Notes: generated from the letters alone by a model not told the origin. Positions 33,287 to 44,236 are shown, counted from the first letter of the stretch. The stretch is 64,000 bases of DNA from Metridium senile (GCA_949775045.1 OX459108.1:10502072-10566071); one strand, 5' to 3'. Numbers and translations: made by a program.

Positions 33287-33470
33287 TTTTTGCGGAGGGA
33301 GGAAAACCGGATAAGCCGGAGAAAAACCCTCGTGGCATAGAGGAGAAGAACACATCAAACAAACTCAAGTAACATAAAATCCATGCCCTAGCCGGGACTC
33401 GAACCTGAACCACAGCGGTGAGAGGCCAGTGTTAGGCCAGCGCTAGGCCACCCATGCAACCCATGAAGAA
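33287..33470 (-). repeat. tRNA-derived SINE with a deeply conserved tail motif
   Basis: On the minus strand an A-box-like TGGCCTAGCGCTGG and a B-box GGTTCGAGTCCC are followed by GTTTGTTTGATGTGTTCTTC, GGGTTTTTCTCCGG and GGTTTTCCTCC. The last parts recall the widespread GTTTGCATGTTCTCC / GGTTTTCTCCGGG / GGTTTCCTCCC core shared by several animal SINE groups. Confidence 0.65.
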
Positions 33471-34447
33471 TATATCAACATTGTATATATAATAATAATA
33501 TTCTTCCGTTAATACCAAAACGACGTTTGCATCGAGAAAAAATTCTACGAGAGCTTCATTTTCGATAAATAATAAAAAGAAATTTAATCGAAGTCCCCAT
33601 CCGTCAACTAGTGTAGGAATTAATTTGTTTGTATCGTACTTTACGAAGAAGATGAGGGCATAAGGATCAAAGGACTTTGAATCAAGCAAATCGGCCTTTT
33701 TCAAGATGTTTTAACCTTTTATATACAAAAAAGAAAGACAAGAACACTTCCTTACTTCAAAACGTTGTTAATGTTAGTAGACAAACATATCGTGAATTTT
33801 AAAGCTTTTTAAAAGTGACTGAAAAGCAACGACATATCTCAACAAAAGATAACTCATCTTACCGCCGTGTTGTTGTTTAGAAGGAAAGATAAAATCTATA
33901 AGCATACTTTTCAACTATTATATTGAGGTATGTGAACGAGATTGATGTTCTTTAAAGAATTAACTGAAAAAAGTTTGTGTATTCTCACAACTTTTTGTGT
34001 ATTTTCGTGTACTCTCTCGTGAGTTTTTGTAATATTGATTTAATTTTCTCAACTAGTACTTTTGCTTGTCAAAATGTTTGCAAAAACAACCAATGCTCGC
34101 CACGTAGCTTTTAATTTTCTCTCAGTCAATTATCGTATTCTGTCAATGTTTTGGTCAATTCAGAATTTTAGATCTCTTGCTATTTTGTTGGATAAATCAC
34201 CATAATTAACAATTAACTAAGAAGACTTTTCATATTTTTCAAATATTTATATCGCTTGGAAGAAATGTTACCAACTGAATACCGTGGACGGGGCACATCG
34301 TGAAAAACCGGACCGTGTGCTAGCCAGTCACAGCGCGCGAATTACTAGCATACCGAAAAAAACATAAAGTACTATATATTGATGTTCCTTTTTCTTCTAA
34401 TCCCTGTGAATATAAAACACTAGTTTTAGCTGTTCATCTGTGTCTAT

Positions 34448-35521
34448 TTAATCAGTATTAGTGTTTGAAGCTACATTTTCTTGTGAGTTTTGCTGCATTG
34501 ATGATGCAGTTGTTCTCATCTCAAGTGGATAAACGCGCGACGTACAAAGCAATCTCTTAGCTGCTTCTCGAAAGTCAGACAGAAATATCAAGTAAATGGC
34601 AGGGCTGAAACAGGAGTTGACGAGAGTGAGGAAAACTGTTAAAAATTCAAACACATTCGAACCATAGCAGATAACAAAATGCATATGATAGATGCTTTTA
34701 GCATAACGTTTGAAACCCTCCCAACAAGCATGTGGAAAATAGCAACTTGTAAAAAGAAGTAGCGAACTCAAAACCATTTTCATGGCGCTGGCAATTCTTT
34801 TGGCCCTGGCTTGTCTTTGCATCTCAGGGACACGTTCTTGAATAGTGTGTTGATTTGAAAGCCTTTTTAACGTTACTGTGCTAAGAATGATGATGGTACA
34901 AAATACCAAAGCAAAAGTTCCATAAAAAAGTATCAAAAACCCACGGGGTACAGGTACTGTGATGCTAATGTATTCCTTTTTTTCTGATGAAACTTTGTAT
35001 ATTGATGCTATTGGTATTGTAGTAGATGCCAGTGCAAATGAAGCCAGCCAGGAGCACACCAACTTTGTTACTTTTTCTTTCAATGTGTATGGTTGTGATA
35101 TCTGCAATCCTGTAGCTCTAAACCGCTCAAAACTGATAATCAAGAGAGTGAATAAAGAAGATATCCAAGATGAAATGGAAACAAATCTTAAAAGCTTGTA
35201 GAGAATTCCTCCTCCAAGCATCATGACATCTGCCCAAGCATTATCATTAAATACGATTGAACCCCTTAAGCCGATTACTGTCAATACAACCAAAGTGTCT
35301 GACACGGCCATGTTGATGATCAAATGATGCAGGCGTTTTGTTACAGTGTATTTAACAGCGAGTACGATGATGAAGACGTTGTTGACGATACCAAGTCCAC
35401 CAAAAATAAAGAAAGCAATGATTTTTAAGGATCGAGTTAGATTTGTTTCTGTCAAGTGGCAGGGATAGTGGACCTGGTTATCAGTAGAACTATTCATGGT
35501 ACCAAGCGTAGAGTTATTCAT
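34448..35521 (-). CDS. Class A GPCR 2, single exon
   Basis: A 357-residue seven-helix receptor with N-glycosylation sites (NNST, NSST). It has VNN in helix 1, NMAVSD with D75 in helix 2, ERF at 132-134, the intracellular loop 3 block RQARAKR, YFPHACW in helix 6, SPAIY (306-310) in helix 7, and LLCTSR with a possible palmitoylated C326. The usual helix 3 cysteine is absent (the segment reads GGGILYKLLRF) and loop 2 (VSSEKKEYISITVPV) also has none. It is close to the receptor at 41740-42813, with about 42 differences by eye. The ATG is preceded by TTTGCCAGGAATATC, so a spliced 5' UTR exon is possible. Ligand unknown; amine- or peptide-type receptors are possible. Confidence 0.9.
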   Translation of the reverse strand: MNNSTLGTMNSSTDNQVHYPCHLTETNLTRSLKIIAFFIFGGLGIVNNVFIIVLAVKYTVTKRLHHLIINMAVSDTLVVLTVIGLRGSIVFNDNAWADVMMLGGGILYKLLRFVSISSWISSLFTLLIISFERFRATGLQISQPYTLKEKVTKLVCSWLASFALASTTIPIASIYKVSSEKKEYISITVPVPRGFLILFYGTFALVFCTIIILSTVTLKRLSNQHTIQERVPEMQRQARAKRIASAMKMVLSSLLLFTSCYFPHACWEGFKRYAKSIYHMHFVICYGSNVFEFLTVFLTLVNSCFSPAIYLIFLSDFREAAKRLLCTSRVYPLEMRTTASSMQQNSQENVASNTNTD

Positions 35522-35831
35522 GATATTCCTGGCAAATGTAGAGAAAGTTACTTTACCTCTCCTTTTAACTGAAATGATGGGTTAAATTCAAAACTACGCG
35601 TACTGTAAAACGGAGAAAGTAATTTTGAGGAGTTCTTCTGCGATGACACCTTTGGGAGTCTAACTCTTTTCACTGCTCAGAATAAGTTACTGTCAAATTA
35701 CTTTTGCATGATTTTTTCAACAATTTCTAGCCTAATATATGCACAACTATTACAGCAGGTCTCAGTCACACGTTCACCGCACGCATAAAAAGCACCGCTA
35801 CAAAACGTGAAGCTTATTCACTATTACTTAC

Positions 35832-35918
35832 GATTTCATATTCGTTTTGGAATATCTGCGTTTCATCGTAATCTGGTAGCTGAATTCCCACAACAACCTC
35901 TTCGTCGGTTTCAGACAT
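35832..35918 (-). CDS. Possible first coding exon of an unrecognised gene
   Basis: An ATG opens 29 codons (MSETDEEVVVGIQLPDYDE and onward) ending EYEI exactly at a strong GTAAGT donor. The peptide is acidic and has ordinary protein composition. No downstream exon could be identified with confidence. Splicing it straight to the GPCR 2 acceptor-like site would hit an early stop, so it could be the first exon of another gene, a remnant, or chance. Function unknown. Confidence 0.25.
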
Positions 35919-36390
35919 GTTTCGCAACCCGACCGAGGTAAATTTACTATGCGTCTTGTAAACACAGTTTGATTGACGTCCACCAACTTCACGTTTTGGT
36001 GCACGTGTGACTGAGAACTGCTGTAAAGTTAGCCGGGAGGCTAGAAATATTTTAATGCAAAACCGATGGAGTTTTGTATCATGTATTCTTTAAGTACAGA
36101 CAATGATGAGACGAGTTGTGGAGAGGTTTCAAGAGAGGTCTCCAACCAAATGGGGGTATTGTATTGATTGTGCAGCTGTCATTTCCGTTTCAAACTTATT
36201 ACCTAAAGAAAAAGGAATGTTCGCAATATATACGTTATTAAAACCACAATTTATTATATCAAAATCTTAACAAGAAGCATAATTAGTCGTCCTGATCTGG
36301 AATTTTCCGTTTCATTGGCAGTTCAAGTGTTTTTTTTTCTAGATTTTTTTTTCTTTTTTCTGATATTTTTTTCAAGTGTAAATATGTTTT

Positions 36391-37211
36391 TATATGTAGT
36401 GATAGCTGTCTTTAAAAAAATGTCTAAAAGATAGAAAAGCGAGAGAACAAAGAAAACAAATGAAAAATAACAAAAAGAAGAACAAAACATCTAATTCTGA
36501 CCAAGCTATATATTAAAACACCACCTGTCAACAGAATCTTTATTAACTTTCCGATAGTAGTGTATCTATTTATAGTTTTTAATTATCGAGATTATAATTA
36601 TCTTTGTAATCTTTATCAGCCTTTGGCTACGAATTTCTATTAATCTGCTTTTTTCAAAAGTAGAGTTGAAAGGACACTTGACCAACAACCGTGAAATTTA
36701 AACAAAATGGAAATTGAAAAAATAGCCGGGAAATTGTTTTGGTGCGAATTTTCGGACAATACCTAGAGAGTTGACCAACAACCGTGTCATTTATGCGTAG
36801 GCCATATCAACCGTAAAATGCACTGACGCACCATATTGTGTGATAGGGTTATCCATTTGTAGCATTAAATGTTATTATTGGAGCTATTCAATAAATTAGA
36901 AAGTTGAATGATATACAGTTAGATGTCGCTGACTTTTAAGTGATTATCCATCCTTTAGCAATTGTGTAGAAACTATCCATTACCACATTTGCCGATGAAA
37001 TTTATCAAAAACTTGTTCAAATCAATGAAGAAGTATGTTGTGATTGCCTCGGTATCAACCTGGCAAACAGCAGAATAGATTGTGTGATGTTGCTGAAGAA
37101 GACTGTGTTTAACGTCTCAATTCTTCTAGACTGGACACGTGTGCCCTAGTTATGGGGGAGACTCAGACACACACTCACTACCTCTACGTTAATTATTTTG
37201 CACACATTTCC
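36391..37211. repeat. 0.8 kb direct repeat, copy 2
   Basis: Same block as 32483-33286, with small indels. The two copies bracket GPCR 2. Confidence 0.85.
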
Positions 37212-37309
37212 CTGTATTGACCTCACTCTCGGTTAATAAGTAGTATCTTGCTGCAGGCTAGTGTTCGGAACAAGGCTGTTCCTATAATTTATAAATCAGC
37301 CTAAAAGTC

Positions 37310-37600
37310 ATTCATCCTTTGAGCCTTTGTTAAATAATTATATTTTTAGACTGTACAACACGCGCATTTCTTTAATCTATAATGGTAATTGACCCTTTGC
37401 ATATAGTGTAGTGCAATTTGGTCTTAAAACATACGAGTGATCAAACATACGAGCTATTTGTTAATCACAATTATGATTTCAAATCAAAATTGCACTACAC
37501 GAATCGAAGTTCTACTATCACTTAATCATATCCATTTATTAATCATTTTGGATAATAACAAACTGGAAATGCAGGAGAATATATATATATATCATATTGT
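37310..37600. repeat. Dispersed repeat, copy of 51230-51510
   Basis: TTGAGCCTTTGTTAAATAAT through GATAATAACAAACTGGAAAT occurs nearly unchanged at both places. Confidence 0.85.
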
Positions 37601-37604
37601 TTAT

Positions 37605-38620
37605 CGGAAAACATAGCTCCGTCATTTTGAGCATTTGATCTTTCCAAGTAGAAACCTGCTTTTAAATGTAATCTTATGTAATTACTTATGTAATCTAAAT
37701 ATTTTTGACTATGTATTTTTCCGCTCTTGTGATAAGCCTTTACGTAATGTTGATCATCTCACACTTACTGTTCCCTTTTGTCGTACAAAGGCCTATATGA
37801 ACTCGTATTTTATTCGTATTTGTCGTATCTGGAATAATCTGCCTATAAATATCAGGGAGTCATCTACTCTATCTATTTTTCGTAAAAAACTACTCACATT
37901 TTACTATGATAAGTTTCATGTTAATTATATTTTATAGTCGACGTAAATGTTTTAGTCTTTAGTCATTACTATACCTTTTAGGTATATAATTGTTTATTAT
38001 TATTGTTTATATCTTTGTTATTTATAGTTTACCAGTTATTTATCATAATATCTTGGGTGACCTATGTTAGGGAATCTGTGAATTCTGTTTTAGGTCTACC
38101 TCGGACCATTAGATTCTTATAATTAGACGATTGTAATTAGATAATTAGACGAATGTAATGTTTTCGAAACTTGATTAAATTTAAAAACAATTAAACACCC
38201 AGAGAAGCTTTTCACAGCACAATATGATTATATATACTCAGACGACTTATAACTGTCGATAAAATAGTATATATCATCCAAAGAGTTCTCGAGGCTCTAC
38301 TGTCCGCTCGATTTTGAATGAGAGTCTTCTAAGAGAATGACCGAGACATTACAGCGATAACAATCAGAAATCTTGAAAAGGACCTGTACTTCTTTCACGC
38401 ATAGCCATGTATTGTACATCATATTTTTTTTGTTTGTTTAATTTTAAATATAGCCCATATTGTAACTTGACATGAGAATAGTCGCACAATCTCTCTGTAA
38501 AAGTGATCAAACCGTTGGCTTTCAACTACCAAAAGGACGTGTACTTTTTGAACGGAAAGTAGATCAAAATCATTTTATAAGGTCAATAAAAGATTGAGGT
38601 AGCTTATCCATGGCTACTTA
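37605..38620. repeat. Dispersed repeat block R, filled by a LINE tail
   Basis: Starts GAAAACATAGCTCCGTCATT and ends near ATTGAGGTAGCTTATCCATG. Compared with 26895-27440 it has about 0.5 kb extra, which is the LINE 3' end. Confidence 0.7.
37665..38180 (+). pseudogene. LINE 3' end inserted in a repeated block
   Basis: Reads LTLTVPFCRTKAYMNSYFIR, then IWNNLPINIRESSTLSIFRK and a stop at about 37936, followed by an AT-rich 3' UTR. The related block at 26.9 kb has no such sequence, so this is a filled site. Confidence 0.7.
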
Positions 38621-38693
38621 CTTACTTACTACAACTCTTATGGAGTTCCACAAGGATCTGTACTCGGTCCTCTACTTTTGCTTATATATTTAA

Positions 38694-40830
38694 GAGAAGA
38701 TTTCTGTAAATACCATGCAAACGCGGCAACACTCAAAAAATCGATTTTGCTCATATTTTAACCATAGATAGCCCTTAACATGAAACAAATCATGATGCCT
38801 TTAGTTAAGAAAAATATTGCATATTTTACGAGAAAATCGCAAAAAATGAAATTTCGTCAAATCGCTGCTCCGAGACGCTAATTTTTATGTCAACTTTGAC
38901 GGCCCTGCATGGCATAATTAATTACTTTAATGACTCCAAACTTTCATAATATTGTTTAATGGTATATTAACTTTAAACTCAAGCTTTTATAGAAATATTG
39001 ATTTACTTAAAGATATTATTTTATTTATTTTTCTATGTCATACTTTTCGCCTTAGAAAAAGTAGGGTAAAAACAAAAAAATATTTTACTATGTGCAGCAC
39101 AAAATTTTTCAATAATAATCTGGGTTCTGAATGTTAAGGTATTGAATATATAACTGTGAAAAATTCAGCTTGGGTAAATGTAATTGGGCGAAGTTATTGA
39201 GCTGCGAACTTTCGCAAAATCTTGCTTATTATGCATATTCTACTGTCGGCTAACACATTCAATCTGCCAAGTCGCGGACGTGATTTGCATAAATAATCAC
39301 ATTTTCTTTCTTTTTAGCAGCAAAATGTTATCAAATAAAATCAGTACAACCCAAGCAATGTTTACCTTTTATTTATTTTTAAAAAATATTGCATGTTTTA
39401 CGAGAAAAGTCTCGAAAAACAACATTTCGTCAAATCGCTGCTTCGATCGAGACGCTAATTTTTCTGTCAACTTTGACGGCCTCGTATGACAAAATTAACT
39501 ACTTTAATGATTCCAAAACTTCTTAATATTGTTTATTGACATCTTAAGTTTAAAGTCAAGAATTTACAAAAATATTTAGTTAATTGAAGATATTATTTAA
39601 TTTATTTTTCTATGTGAAATGTTTTGCCTTGTTAAAAGTAGGGCAAAAACAAAAAAATATTTTACTATGTGCTACTCAAACTTTCTCAATAAAAATCAGT
39701 ATTTGGAAAGATAAGGTATTAAATATATAACTGTGAAAAATTCAGTTTGGATAAATGTAAATTAGCGAAGTTATTAAGCTCCGAACTTTCGCAGGAAAAA
39801 AAAGGAGAGCGTGATTGTTTATGTAAATGTTCTCGACTTGATTGACTGATAGGTTAGCCGACAGTAGACAGGTAGACGGTATCCAGTAGACTATGCAGCG
39901 AAAGCAAACTTTTGCAAAAGTTCCCAGCTCAATAACTTCGCTCAATAACATTTACCCAAACTGAATTTTTCACAGTTATATATTTAATACCTCACAATAT
40001 TAAGAAGTTTTGGAATCATTAAAGTAGTTAATTTTGTCATACGAGGCCGTCAAAGTTGACAGAAAAATTAGCGTCTCGATCGAAGCAGCGATTTGACGAA
40101 ATGTTGTTTTTCGAGACTTTTCTCGTAAAACATGCAATATTTTTTAAAAATAAATAAAAGGTAAACATTGCTTGGGTTGTACTGATTTTATTTGATAACA
40201 TTTTGCTGCTAAAAAGAAAGAAAATGTGATTATTTATGCAAATCACGTCCGCGACTTGGCAAATTGAATGTGTTAGCCGACAGGAGAATATGCATAATAA
40301 GCAGGATTTTGCGAATGTTCGCAGCTCAATAACTTCGCTCAATTACATTTACCCAAGCTGAATTTTTCACAGCTATATATTCAATATCTTAACATTCAGA
40401 ACCCAGATTATTATTGAAAAGTTTTGTGCTGCACATAGTAAAATATTTTTTTGTTTTTACCCTACTTTTTCTAAGGCGAAAAGTATGACATAGAAAAACT
40501 AATAGAATAATATCTTTAAGTAACTCAATATTTCTATAAAAGCTTGAGTTTAAAGTTAAGATATCATTAAATAATATTATGAAAGTTTGGAGTCATTAAA
40601 GTAATTAATTTTGCCATACGGGGCCGTCAAAGTTGACATAAAAATTAGCGTCTCGGAGCAGCGATTTGACGAAATTTCATTTTTTGCGATTTTCTCGTAA
40701 AATATGCAGTATTTTTCTTAACTAAAGGCATCATGACTTGTTTCATGTTGAGGGCTAACTAGTTAAAATATGAGCAAAATCGATTTTTTGAGTGTTGCCG
40801 CGTTTGCATGGTATTTACAGAAATCTTCTC
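38694..40830. mobile_element. 2.14 kb fold-back element in a TTAA target
   Basis: Arms of about 840 bp (38694-39533 and 39994-40830) are inverted copies, with ends GAGAAGATTTCTGTAAATAC and complement and an internal loop of about 460 bp. TTAA flanks both sides (38690-38693 and 40831-40834). The sister LINE copy has a single TTAA (31780-31783). Each arm contains two diverged copies of a module with CGTCAAATCGCTGCT. The 101-codon open frames in the arms are mirror images of each other and look non-coding. Confidence 0.88.
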
Positions 40831-40832
40831 TT

Positions 40833-40955
40833 AAGCAATATAAAACGGCGCGTGTGTCTATATACTGTGATAAATAAACACGCTGGTAGCTGTAGAGCAA
40901 AAGATAAGTGTTTGGATCACAGTATACAGACACAAGCGGGCGTTTTATATTGCTT
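40833..40955. mobile_element. Short inverted-repeat element inside LINE fragment (second copy)
   Basis: AGCAATATAAAACGGCGCG and CGGGCGTTTTATATTGCT ends; matches 31783-31900 in sequence and in position within the LINE. Confidence 0.7.
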
Positions 40956-41154
40956 TTATGAAATGTTTTTAAACTTGTTTTTACTGAGCGTGTCTCTGTC
41001 CACGGTAGCCAGCCAATCAGAGCGCGCGTAGTATCTCAAATATTTCATAAGTAAATGATATCGTTAACTTAATTTGTTCCTTTTTGCAGATGATACAACA
41101 TTAATTTACGTTCATAAAAATTGAAACAATTTGAATCGTTATGAAAAAATGAAG

Positions 41155-41320
41155 GTTGACATGTTTTTTTTTTTTACTCTTACGAAGGGCTACAGCTCGA
41201 AACGTCTGTAAAGTTAAGTCAACATTTTTTACGGTTTTACAAATTTCATAATATTGCCAATCATTTATATCAAACACCGACGCAGCCTATAATAGTTTAC
41301 TCTCTAGTTTCCATTCATGG
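41155..41320. repeat. 6540-family fold-back fragment
   Basis: Contains GAAGGGCTACAGCTCGAAAC and CAAACACCGACGCAGCCTAT. Confidence 0.65.
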
Positions 41321-41354
41321 TTAAATTACTTGACTGGCTTATTACTAGCTTTTA

Positions 41355-41700
41355 GTGGTCCACTTTCCGCTAAGTCCTGTGAATATGCAACACTTGTTTT
41401 TAGCTACTTCTTTGTGGCCTTCCTTTTCTCTTTCTTCTCTTAATACAGTACTGTCTTTCGGTGTTTCAAGTTCTTGTAATCCCTGTGAATATAGAACTGT
41501 TACACTAGTTTTAGCTGTTCCTCTGTGGTCTTCTCTTTCCCTGTCTTCTTCTGAAATAATACTATATTATGATGTTCCTTTTTCTTCTAATCCCTGTGAA
41601 TATAGAACTGTTACACTAGTTTTAGTTGTTCCTCTGTGGTCTTCCTTTTCCCTGTCTTCTTTTGAAATATAGTACTATACTTTTTCTTCTAATCTCTGTA
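41355..41700 (-). repeat. Tandem copies of a former GPCR C-tail coding segment
   Basis: Minus strand, just past the GPCR 3 stop: three units of about 110 bp reading EDREKEDHRGTTKTSVTVLY, EDREREDHRGTAKTSV, then ETPKDSTVLREEREKEGHKE. They resemble the GPCR 4 tail GTPKGNTISKEEGKKEDHKG. Only one related unit is seen below GPCR 2 (34375-34445). Confidence 0.65.
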
Positions 41701-41739
41701 AATATAGAACACTAGTTTTAGCTGTTCATTTGTGTCGAT

Positions 41740-42813
41740 TTAATCAGTATTAGTGTTTGAAGCTACATTGTCTTGTGAGTTTTGCTGCAGTGACGATGCA
41801 GTTGTTCTCATCTCTAGTGGATAAACACGCGACGTACAAAGCAATCTCTTAGCTGCTTCTCGAAAGTCAGACAAAAATACCAAGTAAATCGCAGGGCTGA
41901 AACAGGAGTTGACGAGAGTGAGGAAAACTGATAAAAATTCAAACACATTCGAGCCATAGCAGATAACGAAATGCATATGATAGATGCTTTCAGCATAACG
42001 TTTGAAACCTCCCCAACATGCATGTGGAAGATAGCAACTTGTAAAAAGAAGTAACGAACTCAAAACCATTTTCATGGCGCTGGCCATTCTCTTGGCCCTG
42101 GCTTGTCTTTGTATCTCAGGGAGACTGTCTTCAATAGTTTGTTTAGTTGAAAGCCTCTTTAACGTTATTGTGCTAAAAATGATGATGGTACAAAATACCA
42201 AAGCGAAAGTTCCATAGTAAAGTATGGAAAACCCACGGGGTACAGGCACTGTTATGTTAATGTATTCCATTTTTTCTGACGAAACTTTATATATTGGTGT
42301 TGTTGGTATTATAGTAGATACCAGAGCAAATGAAGCCAGCCAGGAGCACATCAACTTTGTTACTCGTTCTTTCAATGTGTATGGTTGTGATATCTGCAAT
42401 CCTGTAGCTCTGAACCGCTCAAAACTGATAATCAAGAGTGTGAATAAAGAAGATATCAATGATGAAACGAAAACGAATCTTAAAAGCTTGTAGAGAATTC
42501 CTCCTCCAAGCAACAAGACATCTGCCCAAGCATTATCATTAAATACGATTGAGCCCTTTAAGCTGATTACTGTCACAACTACCAAAATGTCTGACACGGC
42601 CATGTTGATGATCAAATGATGCAGGCGTTTTGTTACAGTGTATTTAACAGCGAGTACGATGATGAAGACGTTGTTGACGATACCAAGTCCACCAAAAATA
42701 AAGAAAGCAATGATTTTTAAGGATCGAGTTAGATTTGTTTCTGTCAAGTTGCAGGAATAATGGTCTTGGTTATTAGTAGAAATATTCGTGGTACCAAAGG
42801 TGGAGTTATTCAT
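41740..42813 (-). CDS. Class A GPCR 3, single exon, paralog of GPCR 2
   Basis: A 357-residue receptor collinear with GPCR 2 without gaps. It shares the ERF motif, RQARAKRMASAMKMVLSS at the base of helix 6, YLPHACW, SPAIY and the RTTASS tail. As in GPCR 2, both disulfide cysteines (helix 3 and loop 2) are missing. The C-tail stops at NTNTD. Downstream, 41355-41700 contains tandem copies of a receptor-tail-like coding sequence, so the stop may have shortened an ancestral tail. Upstream sequence at about 42990-43140 resembles that upstream of GPCR 4 and of the pseudogene. Confidence 0.9.
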   Translation of the reverse strand: MNNSTFGTTNISTNNQDHYSCNLTETNLTRSLKIIAFFIFGGLGIVNNVFIIVLAVKYTVTKRLHHLIINMAVSDILVVVTVISLKGSIVFNDNAWADVLLLGGGILYKLLRFVFVSSLISSLFTLLIISFERFRATGLQISQPYTLKERVTKLMCSWLASFALVSTIIPTTPIYKVSSEKMEYINITVPVPRGFSILYYGTFALVFCTIIIFSTITLKRLSTKQTIEDSLPEIQRQARAKRMASAMKMVLSSLLLFTSCYLPHACWGGFKRYAESIYHMHFVICYGSNVFEFLSVFLTLVNSCFSPAIYLVFLSDFREAAKRLLCTSRVYPLEMRTTASSLQQNSQDNVASNTNTD

Positions 42814-43139
42814 GATATTCCTTGCAAATGTAAAACGGAGAAAGGAATTTTGAGGACCTTGTGTCAGAAGATTGTAAGCGAAGCGGGATTTGGAAGATAA
42901 AATATTCCTTCGTTCAATTATCTCGATGTTACGCTGGATTGATCAAGCATCAAGAGTTTGCCGTAAAATTGCTTTTTGGCATATGCTTTCTACGTAGTAC
43001 TTCGAACTCTTCTCAATATTTCCTTTCTCCCATTTCTGTTCCTCTACCAGGATAAATAAGTTTTCTTTCTGAACTGATTTGGTGATCAAGCTCCTTATGT
43101 CAGTCTCGGTTACTGTTGAGCCTGTTTTGTTCTGGGAAG

Positions 43140-43431
43140 AAATTGAATATATTTCGACAAAACATTTAAAAGACTAGAAAATACATGTTTTAGGAAATTA
43201 ATGTCAAGTCGATGAGGAGGTCTATCATTTTTTTATACATGTATGTCACACTGCCACTTAGGAAGACTGGATAGTTTAAATAATCTCCAAGCGGGACTCA
43301 ACAAACTTGTATTCATGTTTATTCCTATTATTCATGGTCGATCTTCTAGTCAAAAGGAACTTTCTAATTACTTTATTATAGGTTAGGAAAATATAAGGAT
43401 TGGCTGGCCACAATTGTGTGATTACTCTCAC

Positions 43432-43463
<32 letters not shown>

Positions 43464-43730
43464 TAAAGTTAAACAGTTTTAAAGACAATTTCACACTAGC
43501 ACCTGTTCCTTATTAAATCATGCCATTGCAGTTAGCCAATCAGAACCTTAGTTCAAGTTGTCAGAGAGAAAGGCTCATATTACATGGTATATCGATATAA
43601 ATATGAGTAAGTCTTAGCATGTAAATTGTAGGAACTAGTAGCACAGTCTACTAGAGAATTGAGTTAAAGAGCAACATTAAAGAACCGATACCAGCCTACC
43701 TCAGAGCAGTAATACCCCCGTAACACTTTA
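43140..43730. other. Intergenic, no gene seen
   Basis: AT-rich, with an (AAT)n run at 43432-43462. Nothing else supported. Confidence 0.5.
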
Positions 43731-43734
43731 ATAA

Positions 43735-44030
43735 TATGCCTCATTTATATAGCGCTATATCTCTCGAATAGCTCATAGCGCTTTACAATCTACTAATGTG
43801 TATATGGAGGACTTATCGGACTGCTGAAAACCAGCAGTTTACAATCATGAGTGTTGTTAGTGAATGCCTCCGAGGCCTGACTGTTGTACCGGGAGACAAT
43901 CCCCTACTCTTTGCGAACATAGCACAACAGGATCTTTAACGTCCACCTTATATAGGATTAGAGTGAAAGCAGACGGGACCTCCGGCTTTACGTCCTTATC
44001 CTTATCCTTATCTTTAGTCTTTAAAGTGCC
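43735..44030. repeat. Dispersed repeat with GCAGACGGGACCTCCGG
   Basis: Contains ATAGCTCATAGCGCTTTACA, GTACCGGGAGACAATCC, AGGATCTTTAACGTCCACCT and GCAGACGGGACCTCCGG. Fragments occur at 12475-12535 and 63963-64000. Probably a SINE or other short retroelement. Confidence 0.5.
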
Positions 44031-44236
44031 TATAAACCCTGGTTGTTTCCTATTTCTATTAAAAGTACTGGTCCCAAATAACAATTTCCCAGAAGAATAA
44101 ATTACTGCGTGTTTGAATATGTGTTATTTGGGCTACCAGTGTAAAAAAATCGGAGTTTATTGATATGAGCTGGTGACAATATCGATGACGTAGTGTCCGG
44201 GATAGCTCCTTGCAAGTTTCAATAGTTTCTATTTTA

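Larger units (their letters stand above)
38636..41140 (+). pseudogene. LINE reverse transcriptase fragment, sister of 31.7 kb copy, split by fold-back element
   Basis: YGVPQGSVLGPLLLLIYL (38640-38695) is split at TTAA by a 2.14 kb element and continues at 40831 with the same short element seen at 31783. FADDTTLIYVHKN follows at about 41080, with the catalytic FADD intact. Non-functional. Confidence 0.75.

Noticed and set aside
33432..33704. 90-codon minus-strand open frame (KADLLDSKSFDPYALIFFVK...)
   Set aside because: Looks partly protein-like, but it overlaps the SINE at one end, has an AT-repeat-derived YYYYIYN run, and no splice partner or family could be recognised.
39184..39489. 101-codon open frame (and its mirror at 40037-40342, minus strand)
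   Set aside because: The two translations are essentially identical because they lie in the arms of one fold-back element. Composition is low-complexity and no domain is recognisable.
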